Of a stretch of 64,000 nt of DNA, positions 1-8,311 are shown one piece after another. The stretch is from the NCBI RefSeq assembly GCF_001942625.1, contig NZ_MLCL01000032.1, positions 62,001-126,000 on the forward strand, read 5' to 3'. Source of the stretch: Mycobacterium syngnathidarum (GTDB lineage Bacteria > Actinomycetota > Actinomycetes > Mycobacteriales > Mycobacteriaceae). The stretch's first letter is position 1, and the number at the start of each line of letters is the position of its first letter. The position numbers and the translations under genes were made by a program. The notes under the pieces are model-generated. The model was given only the letters and a program-made list of their open reading frames with translations, had not been told where the DNA came from and did no database searches.

Positions 1-403
1 AGTGCATGCCGCGGCGCAGGGAGTCGTCGGTTTCTCGGGCGAGTCGTTGTTGCAGCGCGGCGATGACCCGGTCGAGTTTGGCGCCCATCCTGACCCGGTT
101 GTAAACCAGGGCGGCGGCACACGATCCGTAGTAGTTGACGTGATGAAACGGCGTGGTCGCGGCGTTGAGCACCCGGGCGTAGGTGACGCTGACGCGGTCA
201 GGCAGTCGGCCCATCACCCGCACCAGGGGCAGCAGTCGCTGCACGACCATGTAGCCGAACACCATGTGGAACAGCAATTGCTCGTTGGTCCAACGGGTTC
301 CGCGCGTCGGGGCGCCCCAGTCGTCGGGACCGGCGGCCGCCAGTAGCTGGTGAAACGTGACACGCGCGCGCTCCAGATCGGCAGCGATGGCGTCGCGGTC
401 CAT
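1..403 (-). CDS. DinB-like / mycothiol-dependent isomerase-type protein (3' end outside window)
   Basis: 134 codons are visible from the ATG at 403; the C-terminus lies beyond the left edge. The sequence has the four-helix look of the DinB/YfiT superfamily: a charged first helix (ERARVTFHQLL), then the TRGTRWTNEQLLFHMV segment, where such proteins place a metal-binding His. It lies downstream of cadI on the same strand (63 bp gap), so the two are probably co-transcribed. Members of this superfamily are often thiol-dependent transferases, which would fit a metal or arsenic stress context, but the exact reaction cannot be told from a partial sequence. Confidence 0.6.
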   Translation of the reverse strand, partial: MDRDAIAADLERARVTFHQLLAAAGPDDWGAPTRGTRWTNEQLLFHMVFGYMVVQRLLPLVRVMGRLPDRVSVTYARVLNAATTPFHHVNYYGSCAAALVYNRVRMGAKLDRVIAALQQRLARETDDSLRRGMH

Positions 404-466
404 GCCCCGATCATGCGCCTACCGCGGCCCGTGTGGCCACGGCCGCGGCAGGTCGCGAACGGTCGG

Positions 467-943
467 CTAGCAGCAGGATGCTGCGGCTTGATCTGACTCC
501 TTGGATGCGCCGCCGCAGCACACATCACCGTCACCCTCACTGGATTCGTCGAGGTGCTGTGGGCTGGCGCCGAATGTGTCGGAGTCGGCCAGCACGGTGT
601 AGACCTCCCATTTCTCCCCGGCCGGGCCGGTCACCCAGACCTTGTCCTGGGTGGCGAAGCAACAGGTGGTGCCGATCTCCTCGTCGGTGAACAGCCCCTC
701 GCCGGTCAGCCGGGCGATCTCGGCATGGACGGCTTCCCTGGACTCCACCTCGACGCCGAGGTGGTTGATGGTGCCGCCCTTACCGGGGTTTTCCAGCAGC
801 ACCAGCTTCAGCGGCGGCTCGGTGACGGCGAAGTTGGCATAGCCCGGCTTCACCTTCGCCGGAGTGGTGTTGAACAGCTTGGAGTAGAACGTGATCGCCT
901 CATCGAGATCATCAACATTGAGGGCGAGTTGAACACGGGACAT
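467..943 (-). CDS. cadI: CadI/ArsI-family glyoxalase-fold protein (cadmium/arsenic inducible)
   Basis: 158 residues, VOC (glyoxalase) fold. It closely resembles mycobacterial CadI and the ArsI C-As lyases, which cleave the carbon-arsenic bond of organoarsenicals with non-haem Fe(II). Visible ArsI-type features are candidate iron ligands Gln5, His61 and Glu113 and the vicinal Cys94-Cys95 pair (GTTCCFATQD) that binds trivalent arsenic. The tail holds two more CC pairs (VCCGG and the terminal SCC), a possible metal-binding extension. The ATG at 943 is preceded by a strong AGGAGG. It is divergent from arsR across a shared operator, so induction by As(III) or Cd(II) through ArsR is likely. Confidence 0.85.
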   Translation of the reverse strand: MSRVQLALNVDDLDEAITFYSKLFNTTPAKVKPGYANFAVTEPPLKLVLLENPGKGGTINHLGVEVESREAVHAEIARLTGEGLFTDEEIGTTCCFATQDKVWVTGPAGEKWEVYTVLADSDTFGASPQHLDESSEGDGDVCCGGASKESDQAAASCC

Positions 944-965
944 AATCCGCCTCCTCTAGGGCTGA

Positions 966-1020
966 GACATATATCGAATTGACGCGTCGACCTCAGGATG
1001 CCACCTTTTTGATATATGTC
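966..1020. promoter_or_regulatory. ArsR-type operator pair between cadI and arsR
   Basis: Two half-elements form a perfect 10-bp inverted repeat: GACATATATC at 966-975 and GATATATGTC at 1011-1020. The right element lies inside an imperfect palindrome, TTGATATATGTCAA, typical of ArsR/SmtB operators. One element faces each divergent gene, so a single regulator could repress both cadI and its own gene. Confidence 0.6.
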
Positions 1021-1043
1021 AAGATTGGTGGCAGGATGGGGTC

Positions 1044-1403
1044 ATGCCCAAAGCGCTGCCCGTGATCGACATGTCCGCGCCGGTATGCTGCGCCCCGGTA
1101 GCCGCGGGCCCGATCAGCGACGACGACGCCCTGGCGGTGGCGATGCGCCTGAAGGCGCTCGCCGACCCGATGCGGGTCAAAATCATGTCTCTACTGTTCA
1201 GTTCGCGCCCCGGCGAGGAGACCAGCGGGGAACTGGCCGGGGCGCTCGACTTGAGCGAATCCACCGTCAGCCACCACCTGGGCCAACTCCGCAAAGCCGG
1301 GCTGGTGATCTCCGACCGTCGCGGCATGAACGTCTTTCACCGCGTCAAACCCGAAGCGCTCCAAGCACTCTGCGTGGTGCTCGACCCCGACTGCTGCACT
1401 TAG
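1044..1403 (+). CDS. arsR: ArsR/SmtB-family metalloid-responsive repressor
   Basis: 119 residues with a winged helix (about 30-100); the recognition helix is LSESTVSHHLGQLRKAGLV. Cys15-Cys16 match the N-terminal As(III)-binding pair known from the corynebacterial ArsR group; Cys110 and Cys117-Cys118 near the C-terminus are further thiol ligands. Role: bind the ATATAT-rich operator upstream and release it on metalloid binding, derepressing cadI. The ATG at 1044 lies 23 bp after the right operator half. It is convergent with tnpC. The cadI-arsR pair probably travels as cargo of the adjacent recombinase element, which is an inference from position. Confidence 0.85.
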   Translation: MPKALPVIDMSAPVCCAPVAAGPISDDDALAVAMRLKALADPMRVKIMSLLFSSRPGEETSGELAGALDLSESTVSHHLGQLRKAGLVISDRRGMNVFHRVKPEALQALCVVLDPDCCT

Positions 1404-1483
1404 CCGACAGGTGAGCTGGACACCGTCGCCGCGCGCGCGGGTCAGCTGGGATGCTCCGGAATGACCGCCCCACGGTGAGATGA

Positions 1484-1897
1484 TCAGGTGATCTGTTCGT
1501 GAAGGGTGTCGAGTTGGCCGTAGAGCAGCTCGATCGTTGATTGTTGTTCTGCCACGGTGGCTTTGAGTGCGGCGATCTCTTTGTCTTTGGCGGCGAGCCG
1601 GTGGCGCAGCGCAGCGTCGATGCTGGTTTCGCGGCCGGCCGGTGCTGGCTGGCGGGCGGCGGGGCGGTCGCGGTACTGCTTGATGAGGGCCACCAGGTCG
1701 TCGTGTTTGTAGATGGTCTTGCGGGACACCTTGGCGCGGCGGGACACGGTGGAGAAGTTGATGTCGGCGTTGGTCTTGCGCAGGTAGGCGATCGCTTTTT
1801 CGACGGCACGCCGCTTCTCATCGCTGCGGCCGTCGCGGTATTCGGCCAGCGCATTCAGTGCTTTCTGGGTGGGTGGCGGCGGCTTGGGGCGACTCAT
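1484..1897 (-). CDS. tnpC: TnpC-like small protein of the recombinase trio (DUF6262-type)
   Basis: 137 residues, basic. The N-terminal half holds an HTH-like segment (INFSTVSRRAKVSRKTIYKH); the C-terminal half (about 100-137, from AAKDKEIAALKATV onward) is a heptad-patterned coiled coil. In Tn554, TnpC is the accessory protein that works with two tyrosine recombinases and influences frequency and orientation of insertion. The start overlaps the stop of tnpB by 4 bp (ATGA), implying translational coupling. It is the last gene of the element operon and is convergent with arsR. Confidence 0.75.
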   Translation of the reverse strand: MSRPKPPPPTQKALNALAEYRDGRSDEKRRAVEKAIAYLRKTNADINFSTVSRRAKVSRKTIYKHDDLVALIKQYRDRPAARQPAPAGRETSIDAALRHRLAAKDKEIAALKATVAEQQSTIELLYGQLDTLHEQIT

Positions 1898-4134
1898 CGC
1901 GGCGTGTCCGGGTCAGCCTTGCGCAACACTGATTCGTGGCTTCCGCGGGCAGCAGTCTGCATCGTGGGTGCCCGGTTGGCGGTACCCGCACCGGCGACGC
2001 TGTTTGCGCCGTCATCGGTCACGTCGTCGCGGTGGAGCCGGTCGAGGATGGCGTCCAGGGAGGCGATTTCGCGTCGACGCTCATGGATCCACACGTTGTC
2101 GTCGGTGAGCTCGCGCCCGGTGCGGGCACGGTACTGTTCGCGGCGGACGTCGATCAGTTTCAGGGTCCTGGCGCGTTGGTCGACCAGTTCGTCGAGGTGG
2201 GTGGCGTCGGTGGCGAAATGCCCGCATGACAAGCAGGCGTTGCCTTTGTCGCAGGTGGCTACCGGTGGCAGCAGGCATACCCCGTTGGGCAGCACCCGGT
2301 CGGTGCGGGCCGAGAGCTGGGTCATGTCGTAGATGTCGGACGGGCTGATGGTGATATCGGTGCCATGGGCGCCGATCTTTTTGTGCCGCAGGAACTCCGC
2401 TTCGGCGGTCGCTTGCAGGGTGGCGGCATAGCGCAGGGTCATCGCCGGGGAGGCGTGTCCGAGATAGCGCTGCACCACATGGATCGGGACGCCGTCGTTG
2501 AGCAGCTCGGTGGCCCGGGTGTGGCGCAGCCGGTGGGTCTGGGAGAACCGCAGCGGGTGGCCGGCGGTGTCGGTGAGACCGTGGATGTTGTCGAGCCGAT
2601 TGAGGATCCGGCTGTAGGAGTCATAGCTGCGTGGTCGTTGGCCCTGGTGCTGGTAGCGCACCCCGAGGAACAGGTACTTCGTCTCCAAATCCGGGTAACG
2701 CCGCCGGATCCAGTCTTGCTGTTCGCTGATCACGTTGACCACGGCCTGCTCGACCAGAATGGTGGGCACCACCCCGTCGACTTTGGTCTGCTGGTAACGC
2801 AGTTTGGCCACGAACCCATCGGGAACGTCGGTGGCTCCCGCGGGGCGGTCATGCCCCGGGATCGGCTGCAGCGGGTCGAAATCGAGCATCAGAATCTCCG
2901 AGGCCCGGCGCCCGGTCAACGCTTGCAGCAGCCAGATCCGGGCCGCTTGCGGATCGCCGAGACCAGCCACGACCGAGATGGTGGAATCGGGATGGGTGAT
3001 GACCACCGGTTTGCCCGCATCGGCGGCCAGCACGTCGAGATAGCACAGCATCCGCTGCAGCTCGGCGGTCGAAAACCAGGTCAGCTCCCGGCCGCCGGTA
3101 GGGCGTCGGCTGCGAAACGCCGCACCCCACAACCGGGTATGGGTGTCGGTCAACCGGCTCCAGCGAGGATCTCCGGTCGCTGCCGCGGCTTCCTCGGCAT
3201 GGTCCACCATGAACGTGTAGAACATCTGAATCTTGGACTGGACGACCGCGATCGTCGCCGCCGACAGCGGACGCTCCGGTTTGGCCCGCGCGGCAGGTGA
3301 TTTGAGGTATTCGGTGAACTCGGTGAACACCAGCCGCAGCGCCGCCCGGTCGGTGCTGATCACCGGATCATCGATCCCGCGTTCGACCAAGAATGGACCC
3401 AGATGGCGGGTGATGCCGCGGGTGCGGCCGATCACCGACGACCAGCGCAGCAGTTCAGCCGTCAAACAGGTGCGCAGCCAGAACCGCACCCCTTCACGCA
3501 GCCAGACCGGTTCGATCCCTCCGAGGCGGGCAACCTGGTCATGGCAGGGTTCGTGCTCACGCTGCGGGATGCGGGGATCAGCGTCCAGATCCCAGATGTC
3601 ATGAGCCCACCATGGCCGGTCGGTGCAGCGGACCGACACGTACAGGTGCAGGTGCTCGATGAAACTGGCCACGTTGCGCCGAAACCCGGCCGAGGGCAGC
3701 CGACCGGTGCGGCGCTCGAACTCGCGTACCCCGTGACGCACGATGGCCTCGGCGCTCAGATCAGCGACACTGACCGGGTAACGCCGGTGCCGTTGGTGGT
3801 AGTCGGCGGCGGCGATGCTCAGTGCACCGCTGGTCCATTTCAGCAGCGACGGTTCGATCTTGCGACGTTCTTCGTGTCCACACAGCCACACCCACCACGC
3901 GAGCTCCTCGCACAACCGTTGCGGCACACCCTGCGGGGTGAAGTCGTGGCCGTCCGGGGTGGGCCGGTAGCGCGGGTTGCGCTGAAAGACCGTGTTGGCC
4001 GGGCCGGTATCCAGGTGATAGACCAGCCTGCGCCACTGCGGCGGCACTTGTTGCCACTGCTGTGTCCACCGATCCCCGGCGGCACCGCGCGTCGGTGGGG
4101 TATGCGCTGGTGCAGGACTGTCATTGCCCGTCAC
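1894..4134 (-). CDS. tnpB: TnpB-like large tyrosine site-specific recombinase
   Basis: 746 residues, close to the Tn554 TnpB class. The C-terminal catalytic domain shows the tyrosine-recombinase residues: Arg in LTGRRASEIL, the HRLRHTRATELL box, the YLGHAS box and the nucleophilic Tyr in MTLRYAA. After the catalytic domain comes a Cys-rich segment (CLLPPVATCDKGNACLSCGH), a probable small zinc-binding module, then a charged helical tail. The long N-terminus (about 1-300) is a core-DNA-binding region typical of this subgroup. The start overlaps the 3' end of tnpA by 14 bp. It acts with TnpA and TnpC in excision and insertion. Confidence 0.85.
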   Translation of the reverse strand: MTGNDSPAPAHTPPTRGAAGDRWTQQWQQVPPQWRRLVYHLDTGPANTVFQRNPRYRPTPDGHDFTPQGVPQRLCEELAWWVWLCGHEERRKIEPSLLKWTSGALSIAAADYHQRHRRYPVSVADLSAEAIVRHGVREFERRTGRLPSAGFRRNVASFIEHLHLYVSVRCTDRPWWAHDIWDLDADPRIPQREHEPCHDQVARLGGIEPVWLREGVRFWLRTCLTAELLRWSSVIGRTRGITRHLGPFLVERGIDDPVISTDRAALRLVFTEFTEYLKSPAARAKPERPLSAATIAVVQSKIQMFYTFMVDHAEEAAAATGDPRWSRLTDTHTRLWGAAFRSRRPTGGRELTWFSTAELQRMLCYLDVLAADAGKPVVITHPDSTISVVAGLGDPQAARIWLLQALTGRRASEILMLDFDPLQPIPGHDRPAGATDVPDGFVAKLRYQQTKVDGVVPTILVEQAVVNVISEQQDWIRRRYPDLETKYLFLGVRYQHQGQRPRSYDSYSRILNRLDNIHGLTDTAGHPLRFSQTHRLRHTRATELLNDGVPIHVVQRYLGHASPAMTLRYAATLQATAEAEFLRHKKIGAHGTDITISPSDIYDMTQLSARTDRVLPNGVCLLPPVATCDKGNACLSCGHFATDATHLDELVDQRARTLKLIDVRREQYRARTGRELTDDNVWIHERRREIASLDAILDRLHRDDVTDDGANSVAGAGTANRAPTMQTAARGSHESVLRKADPDTPR

Positions 4135-5338
4135 GGTTCACCTTCCACCCAGCGACATAGTTCTTCCATTCGGCCAGCGTGCGCATCTCGGCGTCGGCGG
4201 TCACCCACCCGTAGGTCGACAACGTGGTCTGCACGTCGGCGTGACCGAGACGACGCATCACCACATGCACATCCACCCCAGCCAGCAACAACGCGGTGGC
4301 GTGGGTGTGGCGCAGCCAGTGCGGCGTCCACTGCTCAGGCAGCACGCCGGTTCGGCGCGCGGTGATCAGATCCACCTTGTCGTAGATGGTTTCCGGTCGC
4401 AGCGGGGCATAGCGCACGCCTCGCACCAGGTTGACAAACACGAAACACGACGCCAGATCGCCGACCGTGACATCCGCGCCGGCGGCCACCAACTGCCACA
4501 CGTACTCGGTGTAGAGGGCGACCAGATCGTCGCCGATGTAAATCCGGCGCGGGCCCGATTTCGCGCGCACCCCGTGCGGATGATCATCACGGCCCGCCAC
4601 CATCACCGATGGGGTACCGCCACCGGCAATATCAAAATCACTGTGGCGCAACGACAACGCCTCACCGAGCCGCATCCCGGTTTCGGCCAACACCGCGAAG
4701 AACAACCGGTCACGCAGCCCCGCCCCGCCGCCCGACCATTCACCCGAGACCGTCTGGACACTGCACGCATCCAAGATGGCGTTGACCTGCACCGGCAGCA
4801 GCACCGGTGTTTCGGCGCGCTGCAGGCCGCGGAGCCGGTGAATCGGCCCGTCCTGCTCGCGTTTCGGGCCGACCCCGGCCAGAAACGGTGCATAGCGGCC
4901 CCGCCGGGACGTACGAGCATGACTGGCGTACAACCGCCGGTAGGGGCGCACCAGGTCATGGGCATTGGCGAAATACCGGTACATCGACAACACCGCCGCA
5001 CTGCGCGGCAGCAGCGAGGATTCGGCCAATCTCTGCTCCGGTTCACCGATACGGGCCACCCCAGGCAGATCCCCGGTGCGCAGATAAGCCAGGAACTGGC
5101 CAAACAGACTGGTGGGGAAGTCATCCCACGCGGTACCGGTACCCTCCAGCACCGTCCACCACGCCGCCAGCCCATAGGCATAGGCGCGCAGCGTGTTCGG
5201 TGAGCCCCCTTGGTTGCGCAGAAACGTCAGGTACTCGCGCGCCGGGGCCACGGGCAGCTTGTCGACGCCGACCACCGTGTAGGTGGGTGGCCGGTCCTCA
5301 AAGCGCACCCGCTGCACCTGTGCCACCGTCAGCCGCAC
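4121..5338 (-). CDS. tnpA: TnpA-like tyrosine site-specific recombinase
   Basis: 405 residues. The N-terminal SAM-like core-binding domain (about 30-150) is followed by a catalytic domain with Arg in ETGMRLGEALSL, the HWLRHTHATALLL box, RRLGHAD and the nucleophilic Tyr in LSTYGW. The start codon is GTG at 5338; an ATG at 5348 is out of frame. It lies 10 bp after the stop of the HTH-ImmA gene and overlaps tnpB, so the recombinases are probably translated from one message with the upstream regulator. In Tn554, TnpA is one of the two recombinases needed for transposition. Confidence 0.85.
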   Translation of the reverse strand: MRLTVAQVQRVRFEDRPPTYTVVGVDKLPVAPAREYLTFLRNQGGSPNTLRAYAYGLAAWWTVLEGTGTAWDDFPTSLFGQFLAYLRTGDLPGVARIGEPEQRLAESSLLPRSAAVLSMYRYFANAHDLVRPYRRLYASHARTSRRGRYAPFLAGVGPKREQDGPIHRLRGLQRAETPVLLPVQVNAILDACSVQTVSGEWSGGGAGLRDRLFFAVLAETGMRLGEALSLRHSDFDIAGGGTPSVMVAGRDDHPHGVRAKSGPRRIYIGDDLVALYTEYVWQLVAAGADVTVGDLASCFVFVNLVRGVRYAPLRPETIYDKVDLITARRTGVLPEQWTPHWLRHTHATALLLAGVDVHVVMRRLGHADVQTTLSTYGWVTADAEMRTLAEWKNYVAGWKVNRDGQ

Positions 5339-5348
5339 CCCACCACAT

Positions 5349-6605
5349 TCACGATGGCCTGCCCTTACGGAAATCGTCCAACCGGATCACCTGGGAGCCG
5401 CCATCGGCCGGTGGGGCCGCGGTGCGGCCATGGCCGACACTGGCCGCGACCGGATTATGCTCGGCCGCCGGCGCCGGCCGCTGCGTGGCCAAAAACCAAT
5501 CCAGCACATCAGCGGGATAGATCATCGAATCCCGGGCGCTCAGCATCCGCACCGACGCGCCGCCGTAGCAGCGCTCCACCCACTTACGCAGCAGCCGGGG
5601 CCGCTCCGGGACGCGGTCAGCCCACCCCGGTTCCGTCATACCCCACGTGTGCCCGGTATCCGGGTTGATCCGTGAATGCAGCTGGGTGGTCAACATTTTC
5701 GCCCGATCCGGCGCGATCAGCCCCGAATCCCGCAGATGCATGATCAACGACCCCAACGACAGACCCCACTTGGCTTTGAGCGGACGCAGATTCAACAGCG
5801 ACATCACCCGCGGCAACTCACCGGCGATGACCCCTGCCGGGGCCAACAACTCGGTCGCGAACCGGTTTGCCTCCAACTCGTCGGCGGCACTGACCGAGCA
5901 ATAGTCGTGACTGTGCAACACCAAATGACCGAGCTCATGGGCGACCGTGAACCGGGTCCGCTCCCACGAGTCGCTATCCCTCAACACCAGCAGCGGCCGG
6001 TCCCGTAACCGGCCCACCCAACTCGAATACCCCAAATGCCGCTCATCACGAGAACGCCCACCGGTAGCGGCGAATTCGCTTTCCCATTCACCGGCGACCC
6101 GGCGCCGGACAATCACCGGAGCACCCAGCCGCTCGGCCTCATACATCAAATCGTCAAGCGGCTCATCGGGTTCCAGTCCCATCGCCTCACGCAGACGTGC
6201 TGCGGCCACCGTGATCGAACTGTGTGCCAGCTCATCGGGACTGACCGTCGGAACCTTCACCGGAGGCAGCTTCGACCGGCCATCGAGCTCACCGAGAAAA
6301 TCGCCTGCCAACGACGCGAACGTCGCCAGAAACTCCTGCTCACCCAACGTCATTGACTTCGGCGCCCGAAACAGCAACTCGTTCGCGGTGATCCGTGTCC
6401 GCGGCTCCGAGCTGAAAAACGCTGCAGGAAACCGGAACAACCCCGCCAGCAACGCAACATCGCCGTCGTCGAGCCGCACCGTCAGCGACTTCTCAATCTG
6501 GGACTGCCGTGACGTACTCCAGCCTGTGGCTTCCACCACCGACCGTGCCGTCATCCGCCTCAACAACCGGGCCTGCCGGACCCGTGCACCAAAAACCTCA
6601 ATCAT
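5349..6605 (-). CDS. HTH (XRE) - ImmA/IrrE family metallopeptidase regulator
   Basis: 418 residues in two parts. The N-terminal lambda-repressor-like HTH (about 1-60) begins FGARVRQARLLRRMTARSVVE. It is followed by an ImmA/IrrE peptidase domain with the zinc motif HELGH at 223-227 and a downstream Glu ligand in ELEANRFATELLAP. ImmA of ICEBs1 and IrrE of Deinococcus cleave repressors to release mobile-element or stress genes; one-chain HTH-protease proteins are common in prophages and integrative elements. It sits directly upstream of tnpA in the same operon, so it probably controls recombinase expression. The Pro-rich tail (about 370-418) has no recognised domain. Confidence 0.8.
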   Translation of the reverse strand: MIEVFGARVRQARLLRRMTARSVVEATGWSTSRQSQIEKSLTVRLDDGDVALLAGLFRFPAAFFSSEPRTRITANELLFRAPKSMTLGEQEFLATFASLAGDFLGELDGRSKLPPVKVPTVSPDELAHSSITVAAARLREAMGLEPDEPLDDLMYEAERLGAPVIVRRRVAGEWESEFAATGGRSRDERHLGYSSWVGRLRDRPLLVLRDSDSWERTRFTVAHELGHLVLHSHDYCSVSAADELEANRFATELLAPAGVIAGELPRVMSLLNLRPLKAKWGLSLGSLIMHLRDSGLIAPDRAKMLTTQLHSRINPDTGHTWGMTEPGWADRVPERPRLLRKWVERCYGGASVRMLSARDSMIYPADVLDWFLATQRPAPAAEHNPVAASVGHGRTAAPPADGGSQVIRLDDFRKGRPS

Positions 6606-6669
6606 CGTGCGCTCAATTCAACGTCACCGGGTTGGGAAACCCACATGCACCCAACACTGTGCACGATGG

Positions 6670-7383
6670 CTACGACGATTTCGGCGGACCGTCCTCCTCG
6701 TCCTGATCGCTCGCAGCGTCCTCGTCGACCTCGGCGAAGTCGTCGTCGCGGCGCCGTGTCCCGAAAGTCCCCGGTCCCGCGCCCTCCCGACGGCTCCCGC
6801 CGAGACCAACATTGAATGAGCGGTCCTCCATGATCGGCGGCGGCAACGGTGTCCGACCGTAAAGAACCTCCACATTGTCGAGGAGTAGTCCCGCCGCGAG
6901 GACCGCGCCGCCGAAAAACCCGCGACCGTCCGGCCACCACAACAGGTATTCCCGATACTTCTGCGGCTCGGGAATACCCTCTTCGCCACCGATCGGGTGA
7001 CCCAGCACCTCCTCGATGCTGTACTGCTCCCCACCCGGCACAAACGGCACAGTCTCGATCAGCTGACCAGTCCGCCGATTGCGCGGATGCTTGCGCACAT
7101 AAATCCGCGAGCCCTTCCCGTCGAGCAGAAGAACTCCCATCCCGTTGCCCGCCTTGACTTTTAGAGTCGAATCGGGAGTCTCCCGCCGTAACCGCGATAG
7201 CAGAAACGTTTCCAACACCGAGCACGACACCGTGATCGGTCGCACATTGCTGCCCTGATCGACAAAACGATCTGGGGCTTCCGGATGCCGCGCAGCCAGA
7301 TCCCCATGCGCCTCGCCCAAAACCTGAGCATGCTGCCGGACGAGTTCCTCCACCAACTGCTGAGGATCGTCGTGTAGTTCCAT
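6670..7383 (-). CDS. Unrecognised first gene of the transposon operon
   Basis: 237 residues from the ATG at 7383; a GTG at 7413 would add ten residues but lies upstream of the operator-like palindrome. No family recognised. A mixed alpha/beta first half includes LKVKAGNGMGVLLLDGKGS and a basic RKHPRNRRTGQ segment. A hydrophobic stretch (FFGGAVLAAGLLL) follows, then a strongly acidic tail rich in Asp and Glu. It is 64 bp upstream of the HTH-ImmA gene on the same strand. Position suggests a function tied to the protease regulator (target, activator or cargo), but this is conjecture. Confidence 0.55.
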   Translation of the reverse strand: MELHDDPQQLVEELVRQHAQVLGEAHGDLAARHPEAPDRFVDQGSNVRPITVSCSVLETFLLSRLRRETPDSTLKVKAGNGMGVLLLDGKGSRIYVRKHPRNRRTGQLIETVPFVPGGEQYSIEEVLGHPIGGEEGIPEPQKYREYLLWWPDGRGFFGGAVLAAGLLLDNVEVLYGRTPLPPPIMEDRSFNVGLGGSRREGAGPGTFGTRRRDDDFAEVDEDAASDQDEEDGPPKSS

Positions 7384-7401
7384 GGGGTAAACATTTACCC
7401 C
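7384..7401. promoter_or_regulatory. Perfect inverted repeat overlapping the ribosome-binding region of the element operon
   Basis: GGGGTAAA at 7384-7391 and TTTACCCC at 7394-7401 are perfect complements around a CA centre. The repeat ends exactly where the ATG at 7383 begins (minus strand). It is the natural candidate operator for the HTH-ImmA protein encoded one gene downstream; as an RNA hairpin it would also mask the start codon. Confidence 0.5.
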
Positions 7402-7552
7402 GGTATCCCACACTCAACCTCGCGCCACGCCGCTGCCGGTCGGCAAAATTTTGGCTGCTCATACCTAATAGGTTACATGTATGCGTGGATAAAACTGCAC
7501 TTCAACACACCTTTAAGGCGTGTTTTGAGAATTTAACGCCTGATAAACCCTG

Positions 7553-8311
7553 GGCTCGGTGTTCCACCTACAGGGCGATCTCGTCGACGAGAACCGGCTG
7601 TCGGCATGTGCTGACCTGTTGATGACGACCAGCCCGAATGTGCTGGTGTACAGCGCGATTGATGGCTGGCGGCGTCAGATGGTCGAACACGGCCACGAGT
7701 TGATGGGCGCTGCCCTGGATTTGGCGAACGAAACGCGACGCGAGATCGAGGAGATCGACGACATCGAAGTGCTTGACGAGGAACTGCTGGGCAAGCAGGC
7801 CTCGCACGATCTGGACCGGCTTCAGGTGCTGATCGATGTCTCTGCGACAGGCACTTCGGGATATCAGGCCGCCGACTGGTTGCGTGAGTACTGCCAGCTC
7901 GACCTGGGGATGACCGACCATCGCCGGGTATTGGCGACCATGTCGCTGGCCGACGGACCGGACACCGCCGGCCGGTTGATCGAGGCGCTGAAGCTGTGGC
8001 GTAAGGCCGCGCACGATTTCGCCGCGCCGCCACGGGTCGATCTGCCCACGCCTGAAGAGTTGGAACTGGAGACCGTGATGGCGCCGCGGGACGCGTTCTT
8101 CGGGACGGTAGAGGATGTTCCGGTGGAACACGCCGCCGGACGGATCTCCGCCGAGCAGATCACCCCCTACCCGCCGGGGATTCCCGCCGTGGTTCCCGGA
8201 GAACGCCTCAACGAAGCCGTGCTGGATTACCTCCGTACCGGCCTTGAGGCGGGCATGAACCTTCCGGATCCCGCCGATCCCGCGCTGGACACCGTTCGCG
8301 TCGTCGCATAG
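7553..8311 (+). pseudogene. C-terminal remnant of an Orn/Lys/Arg-type PLP decarboxylase
   Basis: About 250 codons in one open frame match only the C-terminal part of group III amino-acid decarboxylases: the segment after the PLP lysine (FHLQGDLVDEN) through the C-terminal domain (PYPPGIPAVVPGERL). The pyridoxal-binding lysine and everything before it are missing. An in-frame TAA lies at 7544, just left of the homology, in sequence belonging to the transposon end. The intact gene would be several hundred codons longer. The simplest reading is that the Tn554-type element inserted in the gene; the other half should lie left of the window. The 3' end overlaps udgX by 85 bp, tail to tail. Confidence 0.7.

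Larger units (their letters stand above)
1484..7552 (-). mobile_element. Tn554-family element core (tnpC-tnpB-tnpA plus two accessory genes)
   Basis: Five co-directional genes (hypothetical, HTH-ImmA protease, TnpA, TnpB, TnpC) with overlapping or near-abutting ends form the conserved end of a Tn554-type site-specific transposon. The right boundary is inferred at about 7,545-7,556, where homology to a PLP decarboxylase begins abruptly in mid-gene. The left boundary is not visible: cadI, arsR and the DinB-like gene may be cargo, and the element may extend beyond position 1. Tn554-type elements lack long terminal inverted repeats, and none was found here. Confidence 0.7.

Noticed and set aside
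1-346. Plus-strand ORF at the left edge
   Set aside because: Composition is that of an antisense shadow; the minus strand encodes a coherent DinB-like protein.
7490-7530. AACACACCT/AGGCGTGTT hairpin as transposon terminal repeat
   Set aside because: One mismatch in short arms, and Tn554-type elements have no terminal inverted repeats; it may be a promoter-region dyad only.
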